Below, in pieces: positions 26,766-36,607 of a DNA stretch of 64,000 nt. The notes beneath the pieces are model-generated. The model was not told the origin of the DNA. It made no database searches and worked only from the letters and a program-made list of their open reading frames with translations. Position 1 is the first letter of the stretch. Each line of letters starts with the position of its first letter. Made by a program: the position numbers and the translations under genes. Origin of the DNA: Candidatus Rhodoluna planktonica (GTDB lineage Bacteria > Actinomycetota > Actinomycetes > Actinomycetales > Microbacteriaceae); NCBI RefSeq assembly GCF_001854225.1, contig NZ_CP015208.1, positions 992,001 through 1,056,000 on the forward strand, read 5' to 3'.

Positions 26766-28831
26766 CGGCGACGCAACAGTTGCGCATTTGCCGCAACTAC
26801 CAGAGTAGAAATAGACATCAGTAATGCTCCGAGAGCCGGTGTGAGCGTCAGTCCGGCGCCAACCAGGGCTCCCCCGGCCAGCGGAATAGCCAGAACGTTA
26901 TAACCCACAGCCCAGAACAGATTCTGTTTCATTTTTGCCACCGATTCTCTCGACTGTTGAATCAAGTCCAAAATTTTTACCGGATCATCACTGGAGAGCA
27001 CGATTCCGGCTGATTCAATAGCTACATTTGTGCCAGCACCGATGGCAACGCCGACGTTTGCCTGAGCCAGTGCTGGGGCGTCATTGATGCCGTCACCGAC
27101 CATAATGACCTTCGAACCGTCGACCTGAAGCTTTCGCACGACTTCAGCTTTTCGATGCGGCAACACCTCGGCAAAAACTTCGGTGATGCCGAGTTCTTTC
27201 GCTACCGACTCGGCAACCCCGGTTGCATCACCGGTAAGCATAACTACGCGCTTGCGCCGAAGTTGCAGTTCGTACACGGCCGCTTTTGCAGTTTCGCGAA
27301 GGGTGTCTCCCACTTCAATAGAGCCAAGCAACTCACCGTTGCGAACCACGAAGACCACGCTCAAACCAGCTTGGTGAGCAGCATCGGCACGAACCACGTC
27401 ATCTACATAAATCGGAATGTTTCGGGCCGTCAAAAGCGCTGGTCCGCCAACCGAGATAGTTTGTCCACCAAGCACAGCTGTGACACCTTGACCGGGGATG
27501 GCTCGAAAATCGGTCGACTTTGGAATCGTCACTTTAAGCTTGTGGGCCTGATCGACGATGCATTTCGCGATGGAATGCTCAGCGGTTAATTCAACAGAAG
27601 CAGCCAGGGCAATCAGCTCATCCGTGCTCATCAGCTCCGAGCCGTAGGCCAACCGAGCCCCCACAAATGCCCTTTTTGCCGTGGTTAGTGTGCCGGTCTT
27701 GTCAAAAATCACGACATCGGCTTTGGCTGCCTGCTCAAAGGCACTGCGATTTCTGATCAGCAAACCCGATTTTGCGGCTTTTGAAACAGAGATTGCCGAA
27801 ACCAGCGGGATAGCTAAGCCAAGCGCATGAGGGCAGGCAATTACCAGTACGGTGACAACACGTTCCAAAATGAAATCTAGGCTTTGGTTGCCGGCTATGA
27901 GCCAACCGGCTAAGGTGGCCAAAGCTGAGAGCAATGCGATGTAAAAAAGCCAGCCAGCAGCCCGATCGGCTAAAACTTGCGTTTTCGACTTGGCAGCCTT
28001 GGCCTTTTCAACCAACTGCATAATTGCCGCCAAACTGGTTGACTCTCCGGTGCGCAGTACTCGAACAGTAAGACTGCCCTGGCCCAGAGTGTGGTTTACA
28101 GAGTTGATGCTGCCAGCAACAACGAAGCTTCCCTCGGGTTTAGAAACCGGATTCGATTCCCCGGTGATCAGGGCTTCATCAACGCTCGAATTACCTTCAA
28201 CCACTAGGCCATCAACCGGAACGACTGAGCCAGGTCGAACGAGAACCAAATCACCAACGAGCACCTCGGCTCGTGAAATCTTTACTACTTCGCCATCTCG
28301 AAAGATTTCAACCTCGTTTGGCAGCATTTCAGCCAGTGAACTGAGCGATTTGTTGGCCGCAGCGACAGAGCGAGCTTCAATAAAGTGCCCCCAGGCCATA
28401 ATCGCAATTAGCGTGGCCAGTTCCCACCAGAAGTCCATACCTTGAAATTCGAAACCTAGCCACTGCCCTGTTGAAATGAAAATGCTGTAGCCAAAAGCCA
28501 CAACCAGAGCTAGCGCGATAAGAGCCATCATGCCGGGTTTTCCGTGCCGCAGTTCAACGAAACCACCGCGTAAAAAAGTTTGACCAACCGTGAAGAAAAG
28601 GATGATTGCAGCAACCGGTGAGATCAATTCACTGCCGCTAAAAACCCAAGACAAACCAAAAATCGATTGCAGTGTAGGCGAAAAAAGCACGGCTGGAACA
28701 GTCAGCGAGGTCGTCAGCCGAAGCTTGGCGACAGAAATTTGCTGGTGCGATTGATTATGACTTGGCTGTGTCGAGGTGTTATCTGCAGCCGGATCACTCA
28801 TTGGTGCTTGAAGATGTTCGTGCTGCGACAT
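26762..28831 (-). CDS. copB: CopB-type (P1B-3) heavy-metal-transporting ATPase
   Basis: 689 residues from ATG at 28831; a GTG at 28855 is an alternative, and neither has a clear ribosome site. The N-terminus is His-rich (HEHLQ...SHNQSHQQ) with no CxxC domain. TGES, CPH in the channel helix, DKTGTLT (phosphorylated Asp) and GDGINDAPALA are all present. The late helices show NLFWAVGYN and MSISTLV, the NX6YN and MSxST signature of CopB pumps that export Cu2+/Ag+. The usual SEHP nucleotide-site motif reads AEHS here. It is coupled to the lipid kinase gene. Confidence 0.88.
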   Translation of the reverse strand: MSQHEHLQAPMSDPAADNTSTQPSHNQSHQQISVAKLRLTTSLTVPAVLFSPTLQSIFGLSWVFSGSELISPVAAIILFFTVGQTFLRGGFVELRHGKPGMMALIALALVVAFGYSIFISTGQWLGFEFQGMDFWWELATLIAIMAWGHFIEARSVAAANKSLSSLAEMLPNEVEIFRDGEVVKISRAEVLVGDLVLVRPGSVVPVDGLVVEGNSSVDEALITGESNPVSKPEGSFVVAGSINSVNHTLGQGSLTVRVLRTGESTSLAAIMQLVEKAKAAKSKTQVLADRAAGWLFYIALLSALATLAGWLIAGNQSLDFILERVVTVLVIACPHALGLAIPLVSAISVSKAAKSGLLIRNRSAFEQAAKADVVIFDKTGTLTTAKRAFVGARLAYGSELMSTDELIALAASVELTAEHSIAKCIVDQAHKLKVTIPKSTDFRAIPGQGVTAVLGGQTISVGGPALLTARNIPIYVDDVVRADAAHQAGLSVVFVVRNGELLGSIEVGDTLRETAKAAVYELQLRRKRVVMLTGDATGVAESVAKELGITEVFAEVLPHRKAEVVRKLQVDGSKVIMVGDGINDAPALAQANVGVAIGAGTNVAIESAGIVLSSDDPVKILDLIQQSRESVAKMKQNLFWAVGYNVLAIPLAGGALVGAGLTLTPALGALLMSISTLVVAANAQLLRRR

Positions 28832-28891
28832 AACTGAAATCTTATTGCCCAGCACTTGGTGACAGGTTTAGGTAAATGCCACAATTGGGCT

Positions 28892-29539
28892 ATGAAAGTC
28901 ACCAAACTCGAACACGCCTGCCTCATCCTAGAAATCGAGGCAAAGAAATTGGTGATTGACCCTGGTTTTTACAGCGCTCCGCTGACGAACCTCGACGATG
29001 TGGCGGCGGTAGTGGTCACTCATGTGCACGATGATCACTGCAGCGAAGATCAACTCGATCTGATTTTCGAATCAAATCCAGTTGCCGAAATTTTTGCAAC
29101 CGGCGAGGTGCGAGAGCGATTGGCCAAATCACGACCACAGCTTAAGGTTCATGAAATTCACCACGGCGACTATTTTGAAGTGGGGCCTTTCAACCTTGAG
29201 TTTTTTGGGGAGATGCACCAAGAAATTCACCGCAGCATTCCTCTGGTGCAGAATTGCGGCGTAATGGTCAACGATGAGCTTTATTATCCGGGCGACAGCT
29301 ACACCAAACCAGATCGCACTGTAGCCTTGCTGGCCGTGCCAACCTCGGCACCCTGGCTGAAAATCGGTGATGTCATTGACTTCATCGAAGAAGTGAAACC
29401 GCAGCGCGCATTTGCAACGCATAATTCACTGTTGAGCGAAACCGGTAATCAACTGGCTAATTCACGGGTGAAAAGCTTTGTCGAAAAACACGGTGGAACT
29501 TTTGAGTACCTGCTGCCGGGCCAGTCAACGAACCTGTAA
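28892..29539 (+). CDS. Metallo-beta-lactamase-fold hydrolase (UlaG-like)
   Basis: 215 residues from ATG at 28892 (MKVTKLEHACLILE). An earlier in-frame start at 28856 adds unrelated residues. The metal motif HVHDDHC (HxHxDH), the later GEMHQEIH, the Asp in YYPGDSYT and the final FATHNSLLSE histidine fit the metallo-beta-lactamase fold. It resembles the broad UlaG/YtnP-like family of unknown substrate. Divergent from the metal ATPase. No signal peptide. Confidence 0.82.
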   Translation: MKVTKLEHACLILEIEAKKLVIDPGFYSAPLTNLDDVAAVVVTHVHDDHCSEDQLDLIFESNPVAEIFATGEVRERLAKSRPQLKVHEIHHGDYFEVGPFNLEFFGEMHQEIHRSIPLVQNCGVMVNDELYYPGDSYTKPDRTVALLAVPTSAPWLKIGDVIDFIEEVKPQRAFATHNSLLSETGNQLANSRVKSFVEKHGGTFEYLLPGQSTNL

Positions 29540-29577
29540 ATAGTCACCAAGTTGAGCGGATGCTCAAACCACTAGGC

Positions 29578-29937
29578 TCACAGTTTTCCGCCAGACTCAT
29601 CAAAAATTTCAAGACGGGTTGCGATGATGGCGCGCAACTGGTCTTCAGACAGTGGGCGGTCAAGGGCAATTTGGATGGTTGTGCCGACTACCTTGATGTC
29701 GGGAATGATTTTCTTGGCCCGCTCACCCAGAGCGCGACCACCGTGGATGCTGACGTGATTTCGCCATCCGGATATGAAAAAAGGCACTTTGTTCTGGTAT
29801 CTGAAACCGATGATGCCGTAAGAAATTATGGACTCGGTGTTCGGAATTGCGGAGATTGCCACATCGTGCATTTGCTGCAAAAGTTCGCGCTGCCTTGTCG
29901 GCTGAGCGGCTAGATAATCGAGCACTTCTTGATTCAC
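29578..29937 (-). CDS. DUF1801 (YdhG-like) protein
   Basis: 119 residues. The pattern YLAAQPTRQRELLQQMHDVAISAIPNTESIISYGIIGFRYQNKVPFFISGWRNHVSIH, read in overlapping parts, matches the DUF1801/YdhG fold (frataxin-like surface), often annotated as a possible iron chaperone on weak evidence. No metal site is obvious. Isolated small gene between the MBL-fold gene and tRNA-Gln. Confidence 0.8.
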   Translation of the reverse strand: MNQEVLDYLAAQPTRQRELLQQMHDVAISAIPNTESIISYGIIGFRYQNKVPFFISGWRNHVSIHGGRALGERAKKIIPDIKVVGTTIQIALDRPLSEDQLRAIIATRLEIFDESGGKL

Positions 29938-29960
29938 CCAATTAGCCTAGCGATTAAGCA

Positions 29961-29987
29961 AAAACGGCCGGCAAAGCCGACCGTTTT
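29961..29987 (-). terminator. Rho-independent terminator after tRNA-Gln
   Basis: Stem AAAACGG-CCGGC / GCCG-ACCGTTTT around an AAA loop with one internal mismatch. The minus-strand side ends in a T run, directly downstream of tRNA-Gln. Confidence 0.85.
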
Positions 29988-29991
29988 GAAG

Positions 29992-30063
29992 CTGGGATAC
30001 CTGGACTCGAACCAAGAACAAAGGAACCAGAAACCTTCGTGTTGCCAATTACACCATATCCCA
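29992..30063 (-). tRNA. tRNA-Gln (anticodon CTG)
   Basis: 72 bases. Acceptor TGGGATA/TATCCCA, discriminator G, anticodon loop TTCTGGT giving CTG, and a T arm with TTCGAGT. Position 31-39 of the anticodon stem appears to be a T-T mismatch. CCA is not encoded. It lies just beyond the 3' end of gltX, in the same orientation. Confidence 0.93.
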
Positions 30064-30105
30064 ATGATGCCGAGCCCTTAGGCCCGGTTGTCTATCTTAG
30101 CCTGA

Positions 30106-31620
30106 CTAACCCCGCTGGGCAAACGCCCTTAGACGCGCTAGCGACTCCTCGCGACCCAGGATTTCCATGGATTCAAACAATGGCGGCGATACGCGTCGAC
30201 CAGATATTGCGGTTCGAACAGGCCCAAATGCATTGCGTGGCTTTTGCTGCATGTCGTCCACCAGTTTGGTAGTTAGAGCCTGCTGAATGGCCTCGGTGGT
30301 GAATTCATCCAAGGTGGAAAGCGCTTCAATCGCACCTGTCACAATTTCAACAGCATTATCTGGAAGCCCGGCCAAAGCATCGGCTTCCATTTCTAGATCA
30401 GCGGCAGAAATGAAGAGGAATTTCAGCAGTCCGACAGCCTCGCTTAGCACGGTCATACGCTCTTGCACCAGCGGTGCGGCAGCAGCCAAAATTTGCTCTT
30501 GCTCCGATGTCAACTGGGCGCCCAGAACTCCCGCGCTTTGCAAATAGGGAATCATTCGAGCGGTGAAATCATCCAGGTCTAACATTCGAAGATGGGCGGC
30601 GTTGATTGCATCGGCTTTCTTCTGGTCGAAGCGAGCCGGGTTTGGGTTCACATCGGCGACATCAAAATTCGCGGCCAGTTCGGCCAGGCTAAAGATATCT
30701 CGATCGGCGCTTAGACCCCAACCCAACAAGGCTAGGTAATTGAGTAGGCCTTCAGGGATGAAACCGCGGTCGCGGTGGTGGAAAAGGTTTGATTCGGGGT
30801 CGCGCTTGGAGAGTTTTTTATTTCCCTCCCCCATCACATAAGGCAAGTGTCCAAACTGCGGAATGAACTTGGTGATTCCAGCCTCGTACATGGCGTTGTA
30901 GAGCGCGATTTGGCGGGGAGTTGAAGCCAACAGGTCTTCGCCGCGCAGGACGTGGGTAACCCCCATCAGCGCATCGTCAACTGGGTTCACCAACGTGTAG
31001 AGCGGCTGACCGTTTGGGCGGACAACAACAAAGTCTGGGAACGAACCCGCGGGGAAGGTAATTTCGCCGCGAACTAGGTCGGTGAAGGTGATGTCTACAT
31101 CGGGAACCCTTAGCCTAAGCGCCGGTACCCGACCTTCAGCCCGATATGCAGCTCGCTGCTCTTCGGTGAGATTGCGCTCAAAGTTGTCGTAGCCAAGTTG
31201 AACCGGACGTCCGGCTGCCTTATTGCGCTCGTCGATTTCTTCTGCAGTTGAATAACTCTCGTAAATATGACCTGAGGCTTTGAGTTTCTCGATGACCTCT
31301 TGGTAGATGTGGTTTCTTTCGCTCTGTCGGTAAGGTCCGGCAGGGCCACCAACCCCGACTCCCTCATCCCAGTTCAGACCGAGCCAGCCGAGGGCATCGA
31401 GGATCATGTCGAAAGACTCTTCACTGTCACGCTCGGCATCGGTGTCTTCGATGCGGAAGAGGAAGGTACCGCCAGTTTTGCGTGCGTAGGCCCAGTTGAA
31501 TAGCGCGGTTCGGACTAGGCCGACGTGCGGAGTTCCGGTCGGCGAAGGACAGAAGCGCACCTTCACGTCAGATCCGGTTGCAGTGGTGAATGGCGCAGTG
31601 ATGCCGTTAGTTGAAGTCAT
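30106..31620 (-). CDS. gltX: Glutamate--tRNA ligase
   Basis: 504 residues. Class I motifs are [19 protein letters not shown] (HIGH region) and KLSKRDPES (KMSKS region). It charges tRNA-Glu and, in actinobacteria lacking GlnRS, also tRNA-Gln for later amidation; here it lies next to a tRNA-Gln gene. Its ATG overlaps the stop of the upstream winged-helix gene (TAATG). Order FAH, gltX, leuB, serA resembles the mycobacterial Rv2992c-Rv2996c region. Confidence 0.96.
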   Translation of the reverse strand: MTSTNGITAPFTTATGSDVKVRFCPSPTGTPHVGLVRTALFNWAYARKTGGTFLFRIEDTDAERDSEESFDMILDALGWLGLNWDEGVGVGGPAGPYRQSERNHIYQEVIEKLKASGHIYESYSTAEEIDERNKAAGRPVQLGYDNFERNLTEEQRAAYRAEGRVPALRLRVPDVDITFTDLVRGEITFPAGSFPDFVVVRPNGQPLYTLVNPVDDALMGVTHVLRGEDLLASTPRQIALYNAMYEAGITKFIPQFGHLPYVMGEGNKKLSKRDPESNLFHHRDRGFIPEGLLNYLALLGWGLSADRDIFSLAELAANFDVADVNPNPARFDQKKADAINAAHLRMLDLDDFTARMIPYLQSAGVLGAQLTSEQEQILAAAAPLVQERMTVLSEAVGLLKFLFISAADLEMEADALAGLPDNAVEIVTGAIEALSTLDEFTTEAIQQALTTKLVDDMQQKPRNAFGPVRTAISGRRVSPPLFESMEILGREESLARLRAFAQRG

Positions 31621-31904
31621 TATTTGTCTAGTTTAGGTGACCGAAACAAATCGAGAAGTTCGCCAATTTTGTGATTCGACTCGGCTGGATGCCGCAACGC
31701 CAAATCGGTGTTGAGCGAATAATAATTTCGCCGCCCCGACTTGACCTTGGAAACGTAGCCGGCTTCGGCCAGGTCCTGCAAAATTCCATGAGCAGATCGC
31801 TCGGTGATTCCGACTACCGCAGCGATGTCTTTTAGCCGGGCCTCTGGTGCCTCGGCTAGGTAAACCATCACGTGCCCGTGGTTCGTTAGGAAAGTCCAGC
31901 TCAC
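31620..31904 (-). CDS. Winged helix-turn-helix regulator
   Basis: 94 residues. A DNA-binding winged helix spans almost the whole protein: [44 protein letters not shown] is helix 2, the recognition helix and the beta wing in that order. No effector domain and no cysteine metal site. It is MarR/ArsR-like in size. It is translationally coupled to gltX downstream and divergent, 60 bases away, from the SbtA-like permease gene, its most likely target. Target and signal are inference. Confidence 0.8.
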   Translation of the reverse strand: MSWTFLTNHGHVMVYLAEAPEARLKDIAAVVGITERSAHGILQDLAEAGYVSKVKSGRRNYYSLNTDLALRHPAESNHKIGELLDLFRSPKLDK

Positions 31905-31964
31905 AACAAAAACCTACCAACCCGTGGTTTATTTTCTAGATTTAGAATACCTGAATTATTTTTC

Positions 31965-32936
31965 ATGTATAAAATTTCTACTGTGAACCTTGCTTTCGAG
32001 AACCTTACTTCCGTGTCGGCCCTGGTCTTTGCTCTGGGTTTTTTCGCTGCTCGAATAAAGAGCGACATCAGGATTCCCGACTCCAGTTATCAACTCATCT
32101 CAATATTTCTGCTTTTCGGCATTGGCCTAAAGGGTGGCGTGGCCATGCGTCAATCAAACTGGGCCGATGCTATTTTGCCGATTTTGGTCACCATTCTGGT
32201 TGGAGCGCTGATTCCGCTGCTGGCATTTTTCGCGCTCCGGCTGATTCGAAAATTGGCCGATGTCGATCGTGGCTCAGTGGCCGCCCACTACGGCTCCACT
32301 TCATTGGTTACATTTACCGCAGCTCTTGTCTTTCTGGAAAGCAGCGGGGTCTTCTATGAGCCTTTTGCCGTTGCATTACTGACCGTGATGGAAATCCCGG
32401 GTCTAATTGTTGGCATCTTCCTGGGAAGTCGGGCACTCAGTACCGCACCTTCATGGTTGCACACGATGCGAGAAATTTTGCTGGGCAAAACAGTTCTGCT
32501 GTTGGTTGGCGGAATGATTGTCGGAGCCATTTCTGGACCCGCTGGCTTTGCCAAAGTTGTGCCCTTTTTTGTCGACCTGCAGCCGGGAATCTTAGCCCTG
32601 TTCCTGCTGCACCTAGGCTTTGTCGCTGGCAGCCAATTTGAGTCAATCAAAGCCACTGGTCTGCCACTCGCCGTTTTCGGAGTGGCGTTTCCGGTCGCCG
32701 CCGGCTGCCTAGGCGTTGTTGCTGGCGACCTCTCGGGTCTATCAACCGGTGGGTCATTTGTGCTCGGGGTTTTGTCGGCGAGCGCCTCTTACATTGCCGC
32801 TCCCGCTGCGGTAAGCATCGCCTTGCCAAAGGCCAACCTAAGCCTGGCCGTGACCTCAAGTTTGGCGGTCACTTTTCCGTTCAACCTGACCTTGGGTATG
32901 CCAATTTTCTTCGGCTTCGCCAATTTTCTGGCTTGA
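31965..32936 (+). CDS. SbtA-like sodium-dependent bicarbonate permease family protein
   Basis: 323 residues with about 10 hydrophobic segments. FLLFGIGLKGGVAMRQ, AAHYGSTSLVTFTAALVFLE and SASYIAAPAAVSIALPKANL are the hallmark SbtA/DUF897 elements, including the central Ser/Thr-rich substrate site. Cyanobacterial SbtA imports HCO3- with Na+. The PII-like partner SbtB is not encoded nearby. In a heterotroph it could feed carboxylases, but substrate is inferred from family only. Divergent from the winged-helix gene. Confidence 0.82.
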   Translation: MYKISTVNLAFENLTSVSALVFALGFFAARIKSDIRIPDSSYQLISIFLLFGIGLKGGVAMRQSNWADAILPILVTILVGALIPLLAFFALRLIRKLADVDRGSVAAHYGSTSLVTFTAALVFLESSGVFYEPFAVALLTVMEIPGLIVGIFLGSRALSTAPSWLHTMREILLGKTVLLLVGGMIVGAISGPAGFAKVVPFFVDLQPGILALFLLHLGFVAGSQFESIKATGLPLAVFGVAFPVAAGCLGVVAGDLSGLSTGGSFVLGVLSASASYIAAPAAVSIALPKANLSLAVTSSLAVTFPFNLTLGMPIFFGFANFLA

Positions 32937-32947
32937 TTTGGCGGCAG

Positions 32948-33700
32948 CTAAGAAACCTGATTGAGCAGGGTGCCAAGGCCGTCAATCTGACACTCGACGA
33001 GTTCGCCGCTGCGGATTTCTGAGATTCCCGCCGGGGTTCCGGTCAGAATCACATCTCCCGGCAGCAGGGTCATGTTTTCACTGACATAGGCAACAATCTC
33101 AGGTACCGAGTGAATCATGCGGTCAATTGTGTCGGCCTGGCGCACCGAGCCGTCTACCCTGCTCTCTAGGCGCTGGTTCTGCGGCTGCCAGTCGGTTTCA
33201 ATCCAAGGCCCTATCGGGCAGAAACTATCGAATGACTTAGAGCGAGCCCACTGCTGATCTTCAAATTGCAGATCGCGAGCAGTCACATCGTTGGCTATGG
33301 TGTAGCCAAAAATATAATCGTCTGCCTCATCTTTACGGACCCGTCTGGCTTCCTTGCCGATTACAACAACCAACTCGACTTCAAGTTCGACCCGCTTGGT
33401 TTGTTTGGGTACCACAATCGAAGCGCCAGGCCCGACGATGGCGCTTGGTGCCTTGAGAAAGACAGTCGGCTCTTCGGGCAAGTCAAGCCCCAGTTCGGCA
33501 GCATGCTGCGAATAATTCATACCGATACAAACCACTTTTGAAGGCTGCACCGGGGCTAACAGTCTCGAGTCGCCGATAAGTTGCTTTCGGCCTGTCTTTG
33601 AGATTCCGTTCATTGGGTTGCCGGCTAAGGCTTCAATTTCATTGCCGGTCAACAGCCCGTAACTGGACTGACCATCAAGTAGGAATCTAACGATGCGCAT
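32948..33700 (-). CDS. Fumarylacetoacetate hydrolase family protein
   Basis: 250 residues. VVCIGMNYSQHAAELG, FLKAPSAIVGPG, EVELVVVIGKEARRV and GDVILTGTPAGI are the FAH-fold motifs, with metal-binding Glu residues in the ELEVEL region. Members act as acylpyruvate hydrolases, oxaloacetate decarboxylases or 2-hydroxyhepta-2,4-dienedioate isomerases; the substrate cannot be fixed here. It follows ilvE by two bases in the same orientation. Confidence 0.88.
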   Translation of the reverse strand: MRIVRFLLDGQSSYGLLTGNEIEALAGNPMNGISKTGRKQLIGDSRLLAPVQPSKVVCIGMNYSQHAAELGLDLPEEPTVFLKAPSAIVGPGASIVVPKQTKRVELEVELVVVIGKEARRVRKDEADDYIFGYTIANDVTARDLQFEDQQWARSKSFDSFCPIGPWIETDWQPQNQRLESRVDGSVRQADTIDRMIHSVPEIVAYVSENMTLLPGDVILTGTPAGISEIRSGELVECQIDGLGTLLNQVS

Positions 33701-33702
33701 TT

Positions 33703-34794
33703 TTAGTCAGCTAACTTGACCATCCAGCTGTGTCGATCGGCGACTTTTCCATACTGGATGCCGGTCAACTCTTCGCGCAGGCTGGTGGTTAGTTCGCCCG
33801 GTTCGGTTGAGATGCTTAGGGTTTCTTCGCGCGACTTGAATTCTCCGACCGGAGTAATCACCGCGGCTGTTCCGCAAGCAAATACCTCGGCAATTTCACC
33901 AGACTGAATGCCAGCGCGCACCTCATCCAAGCTGATTTTGCGCTCTTCAACTTTTAGTCCGCGATCTTTGATCAGGGTAACTACCGAGTCTCGAGTGATT
34001 CCTCGCAGGATGGTGCCATCTAGCGACGGAGTCACGACGTGACCATCACGGTAGACAAAAAACAGGTTCATACCGCCGAGTTCTTCGATGTAGGTTGCCG
34101 TTTCAGCATCGAGGAACATTACCTGAGAGCAGCCATTTTCGTAGCCCTCTCCCTGGGCAAGCAAAGATGCCGCGTAGTTTCCGCCGGTTTTTGCCTCGCC
34201 GGTGCCGTGTTTTCCGGCTCGAGCTGAATCAAGCGCAATCCAGATTGAGACCGGCTTGAGCCCGCCGGTGAAATATGGTCCTACCGGAGATGCGATAACG
34301 CGATACTCGGCACGTTGCGCGGCGCGAACTCCGAGGAAGTTTTCGGCAGCAATCTCGAATGGGCGGAAGTATAGGGTCTTCTCGTCAACCGGTGCTGGCA
34401 CCCAGGCTCCGTCGACGGCAATTAGCTGACGCAGAGATTCAATGAAAAGTTCAGTTGGTAGTTCGGGCAAGGCCATGCGGTGCGCTGATCGCTGTAGACG
34501 TTTTGCGTTTTCTTCAGGACGGAAGGTCCAGATGGAGCCATCCTGGTGGCGATATGCCTTGATGCCCTCGAAAATCTCTTGACCGTAGTGCAGAACCGCT
34601 GAGGATGGATCCATCATGATCGGGCCGTAAGGAATGACCTCAGCTGAAACCCAGCCCTTTTCTTTCTCCCAGACGCAGACCACTTGGTGATCGGTTAGGT
34701 TTGCACCAAACACTGGTTTTTCGATGATTCGCTCGCGCTCGACATCTGGAGTCGGATTGGTTGAGCGGGTTACTTTCCACTGGGGCAATGACAT
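33703..34794 (-). CDS. ilvE: Branched-chain-amino-acid aminotransferase
   Basis: 363 residues of the fold type IV PLP aminotransferases. VLHYGQEIFEGIKAYRH, FRPEENAKRLQRSA, GEAKTGGNYAASLLAQ (with the PLP-binding Lys) and EELGGMNLFFV are the type II BCAT landmarks. It does the last transamination in valine, leucine and isoleucine synthesis. It follows leuB in one unit with FAH. Confidence 0.95.
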   Translation of the reverse strand: MSLPQWKVTRSTNPTPDVERERIIEKPVFGANLTDHQVVCVWEKEKGWVSAEVIPYGPIMMDPSSAVLHYGQEIFEGIKAYRHQDGSIWTFRPEENAKRLQRSAHRMALPELPTELFIESLRQLIAVDGAWVPAPVDEKTLYFRPFEIAAENFLGVRAAQRAEYRVIASPVGPYFTGGLKPVSIWIALDSARAGKHGTGEAKTGGNYAASLLAQGEGYENGCSQVMFLDAETATYIEELGGMNLFFVYRDGHVVTPSLDGTILRGITRDSVVTLIKDRGLKVEERKISLDEVRAGIQSGEIAEVFACGTAAVITPVGEFKSREETLSISTEPGELTTSLREELTGIQYGKVADRHSWMVKLAD

Positions 34795-34815
34795 CTTGGG
34801 CTTCTTTCCTGAGAC

Positions 34816-35853
34816 CTAGAGATTGGCAAAAATGCTAGCGGCGACCTGTTCGGTGCTGCGTTTTTGTTTTCCACGGCTAGCCAGATCAGCTGCGACCGCA
34901 TTTTCAATTCGAGCTGCGGCCACTGGATTTTTCAGATGCTCTAGCAACATGGCCGCTGACAAAATAGCCGCGGTTGGGTCGGCCAAATTTTTGCCGGCAA
35001 TATCTGGAGCCGAACCGTGAACCGGCTCAAACATGCTCGGAAAGGTACCATCCGGGTTGATGTTTCCCGATGCGCCAAGGCCGATTCCGCCGCCGATTGC
35101 CGCCGCCAGATCGGTGATGATGTCGCCGAAGAGGTTATCGGTAACAATGACGTCGAAGCGACTTGGGTCGGTAACCATGAAAATTGTGGCTGCATCGATG
35201 TGCAGATAGTCGTGGCTGATGGCCGGGTATTCTTGGGCAACCCGGTTTACTGTGTTCTGCCACAACCAGCCAGCATGAACCAAAACGTTGTGTTTGTGAA
35301 CCAAAGTAATGTGTTTGCGTTCGCGGGTTGAGGCCAACTCAAAGGCATAGCGCACAACACGTTCGACACCGTAAGCAGTATTTACCGAAACCTCGTTGGC
35401 CACCTCAGCAGGGGTACCGACGCGGATTGCTCCGCCGTTGCCGACGTAAGGGCCCTCGGTACCCTCGCGGACAACCACGAAATCGATTTTGCCCGGCGCT
35501 GCCAGCGGACTGGTGACTCCCGGGTACAGCTTGGTCGGCCGCAAATTTACATAGTGATCAAAGGAGAAACGAAGCTTCAAAAGCAGTTGGCGCTCAAGCA
35601 CGCCAGAAGGTACTTTCGGGTCACCAATTGCACCCAAGACAATGGCATCGTGCTTTTTCAACGATTCAAGATCGGCTTCGGTGAGCGTCTCGCCGGTTGC
35701 CAGGTAGCGTCGGGCACCAAGGTCATACTTGGTGGTGTTGAAGGTCACCCCGGAGCCGATTGTTGCACGGTTGATTGCCTCAAGGGCTATTTCGGTAACT
35801 TCCGGCCCAATGCCATCGCCACCGATGACCCCAAGATTGTAAACGCGTGACAT
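34816..35853 (-). CDS. leuB: 3-isopropylmalate dehydrogenase
   Basis: 345 residues. [19 protein letters not shown] at the N-terminus, [15 protein letters not shown], and the metal/cofactor region [25 protein letters not shown] identify LeuB of the isocitrate/isopropylmalate dehydrogenase family, actinobacterial length. It oxidatively decarboxylates 3-isopropylmalate. It heads the leuB-ilvE-FAH unit; GGGAGCG precedes the ATG. Confidence 0.95.
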   Translation of the reverse strand: MSRVYNLGVIGGDGIGPEVTEIALEAINRATIGSGVTFNTTKYDLGARRYLATGETLTEADLESLKKHDAIVLGAIGDPKVPSGVLERQLLLKLRFSFDHYVNLRPTKLYPGVTSPLAAPGKIDFVVVREGTEGPYVGNGGAIRVGTPAEVANEVSVNTAYGVERVVRYAFELASTRERKHITLVHKHNVLVHAGWLWQNTVNRVAQEYPAISHDYLHIDAATIFMVTDPSRFDVIVTDNLFGDIITDLAAAIGGGIGLGASGNINPDGTFPSMFEPVHGSAPDIAGKNLADPTAAILSAAMLLEHLKNPVAAARIENAVAADLASRGKQKRSTEQVAASIFANL

Positions 35854-35932
35854 TTCGCTCCCAAATGCTTTTGTTTGACTTCAACTTTAGTCGCAAGGTT
35901 GCCAACAAATTCACCGGTTTGACCAGCAAAAA

Positions 35933-36601
35933 CTAGTTTTTTGTGGCGAACAGCACCAGCGTTTTAGATGGCTTCAGGCCGTCCTTGGTTTGAACCTGTC
36001 CGTCTCGAATTTCGAGGATGTTAAGTTCGAGTGGCAACGATTCAAGTGCGAGCCGCAACTCTTCAACAGTTGGTAGTAATTCGGGATTTTGAGGGCCCCC
36101 GAAACCCTCCTCGAGATTGTTGCGGGAGTGCCAAACACCGCAGAGATTACCTCCGGTTTTAAGCTTTTCAGCACAGTGCGCGACTGCGGCGACCAGTTGC
36201 GGCTGCGGAATCTGTAAATAGGCGATAACAGCCAAATCAACCGGCGCCAGTTTTGAGACAAAATCAGTTGCCCCGCCGATGGTCTCAACGCAAAGGTTGT
36301 CGACCCCAAATTCTTTGGCTAGCTCACGGCTTTTTTGAAGTCCCACCTCAGAAATGTCAATGTTTTCAACCTGCCAGCCCAGACTTGCCAGCCAAACAGT
36401 GTTTCGACCCTCACCGCCGCCGACATCTATTGCCTTTCCAGGGGTGAGGCCTTGGCAGAGCTCTTTTACGAAACGGTTTTCAACTTTGGTGAAAATAAAT
36501 TCGTCAGTCGAGTAGCGGCGGTTCCAGAAATCTGCGGGATTGAGAGAGCTACTCCTCGTTCTCGAGAATTGCTCTCTCAGTTTCCGCAAGATTTTTAGCA
36601 C
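35933..36601 (-). CDS. SAM-dependent methyltransferase (TehB-like)
   Basis: 222 residues. The SAM-binding motif is AIDVGGGEGRNTVWLASLGWQVENIDIS, followed by motif-IV-like PVDLAVIAYLQIP. DFWNRRYSTDEFIF near the N-terminus is typical of the TehB/thiopurine-type small methyltransferases, some of which methylate tellurite or thiols. The thiol-metabolism neighbours make a sulfur or metalloid substrate possible, but unproven. Confidence 0.75.
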   Translation of the reverse strand: MLKILRKLREQFSRTRSSSLNPADFWNRRYSTDEFIFTKVENRFVKELCQGLTPGKAIDVGGGEGRNTVWLASLGWQVENIDISEVGLQKSRELAKEFGVDNLCVETIGGATDFVSKLAPVDLAVIAYLQIPQPQLVAAVAHCAEKLKTGGNLCGVWHSRNNLEEGFGGPQNPELLPTVEELRLALESLPLELNILEIRDGQVQTKDGLKPSKTLVLFATKN

Positions 36602-36607
36602 GGTTAA

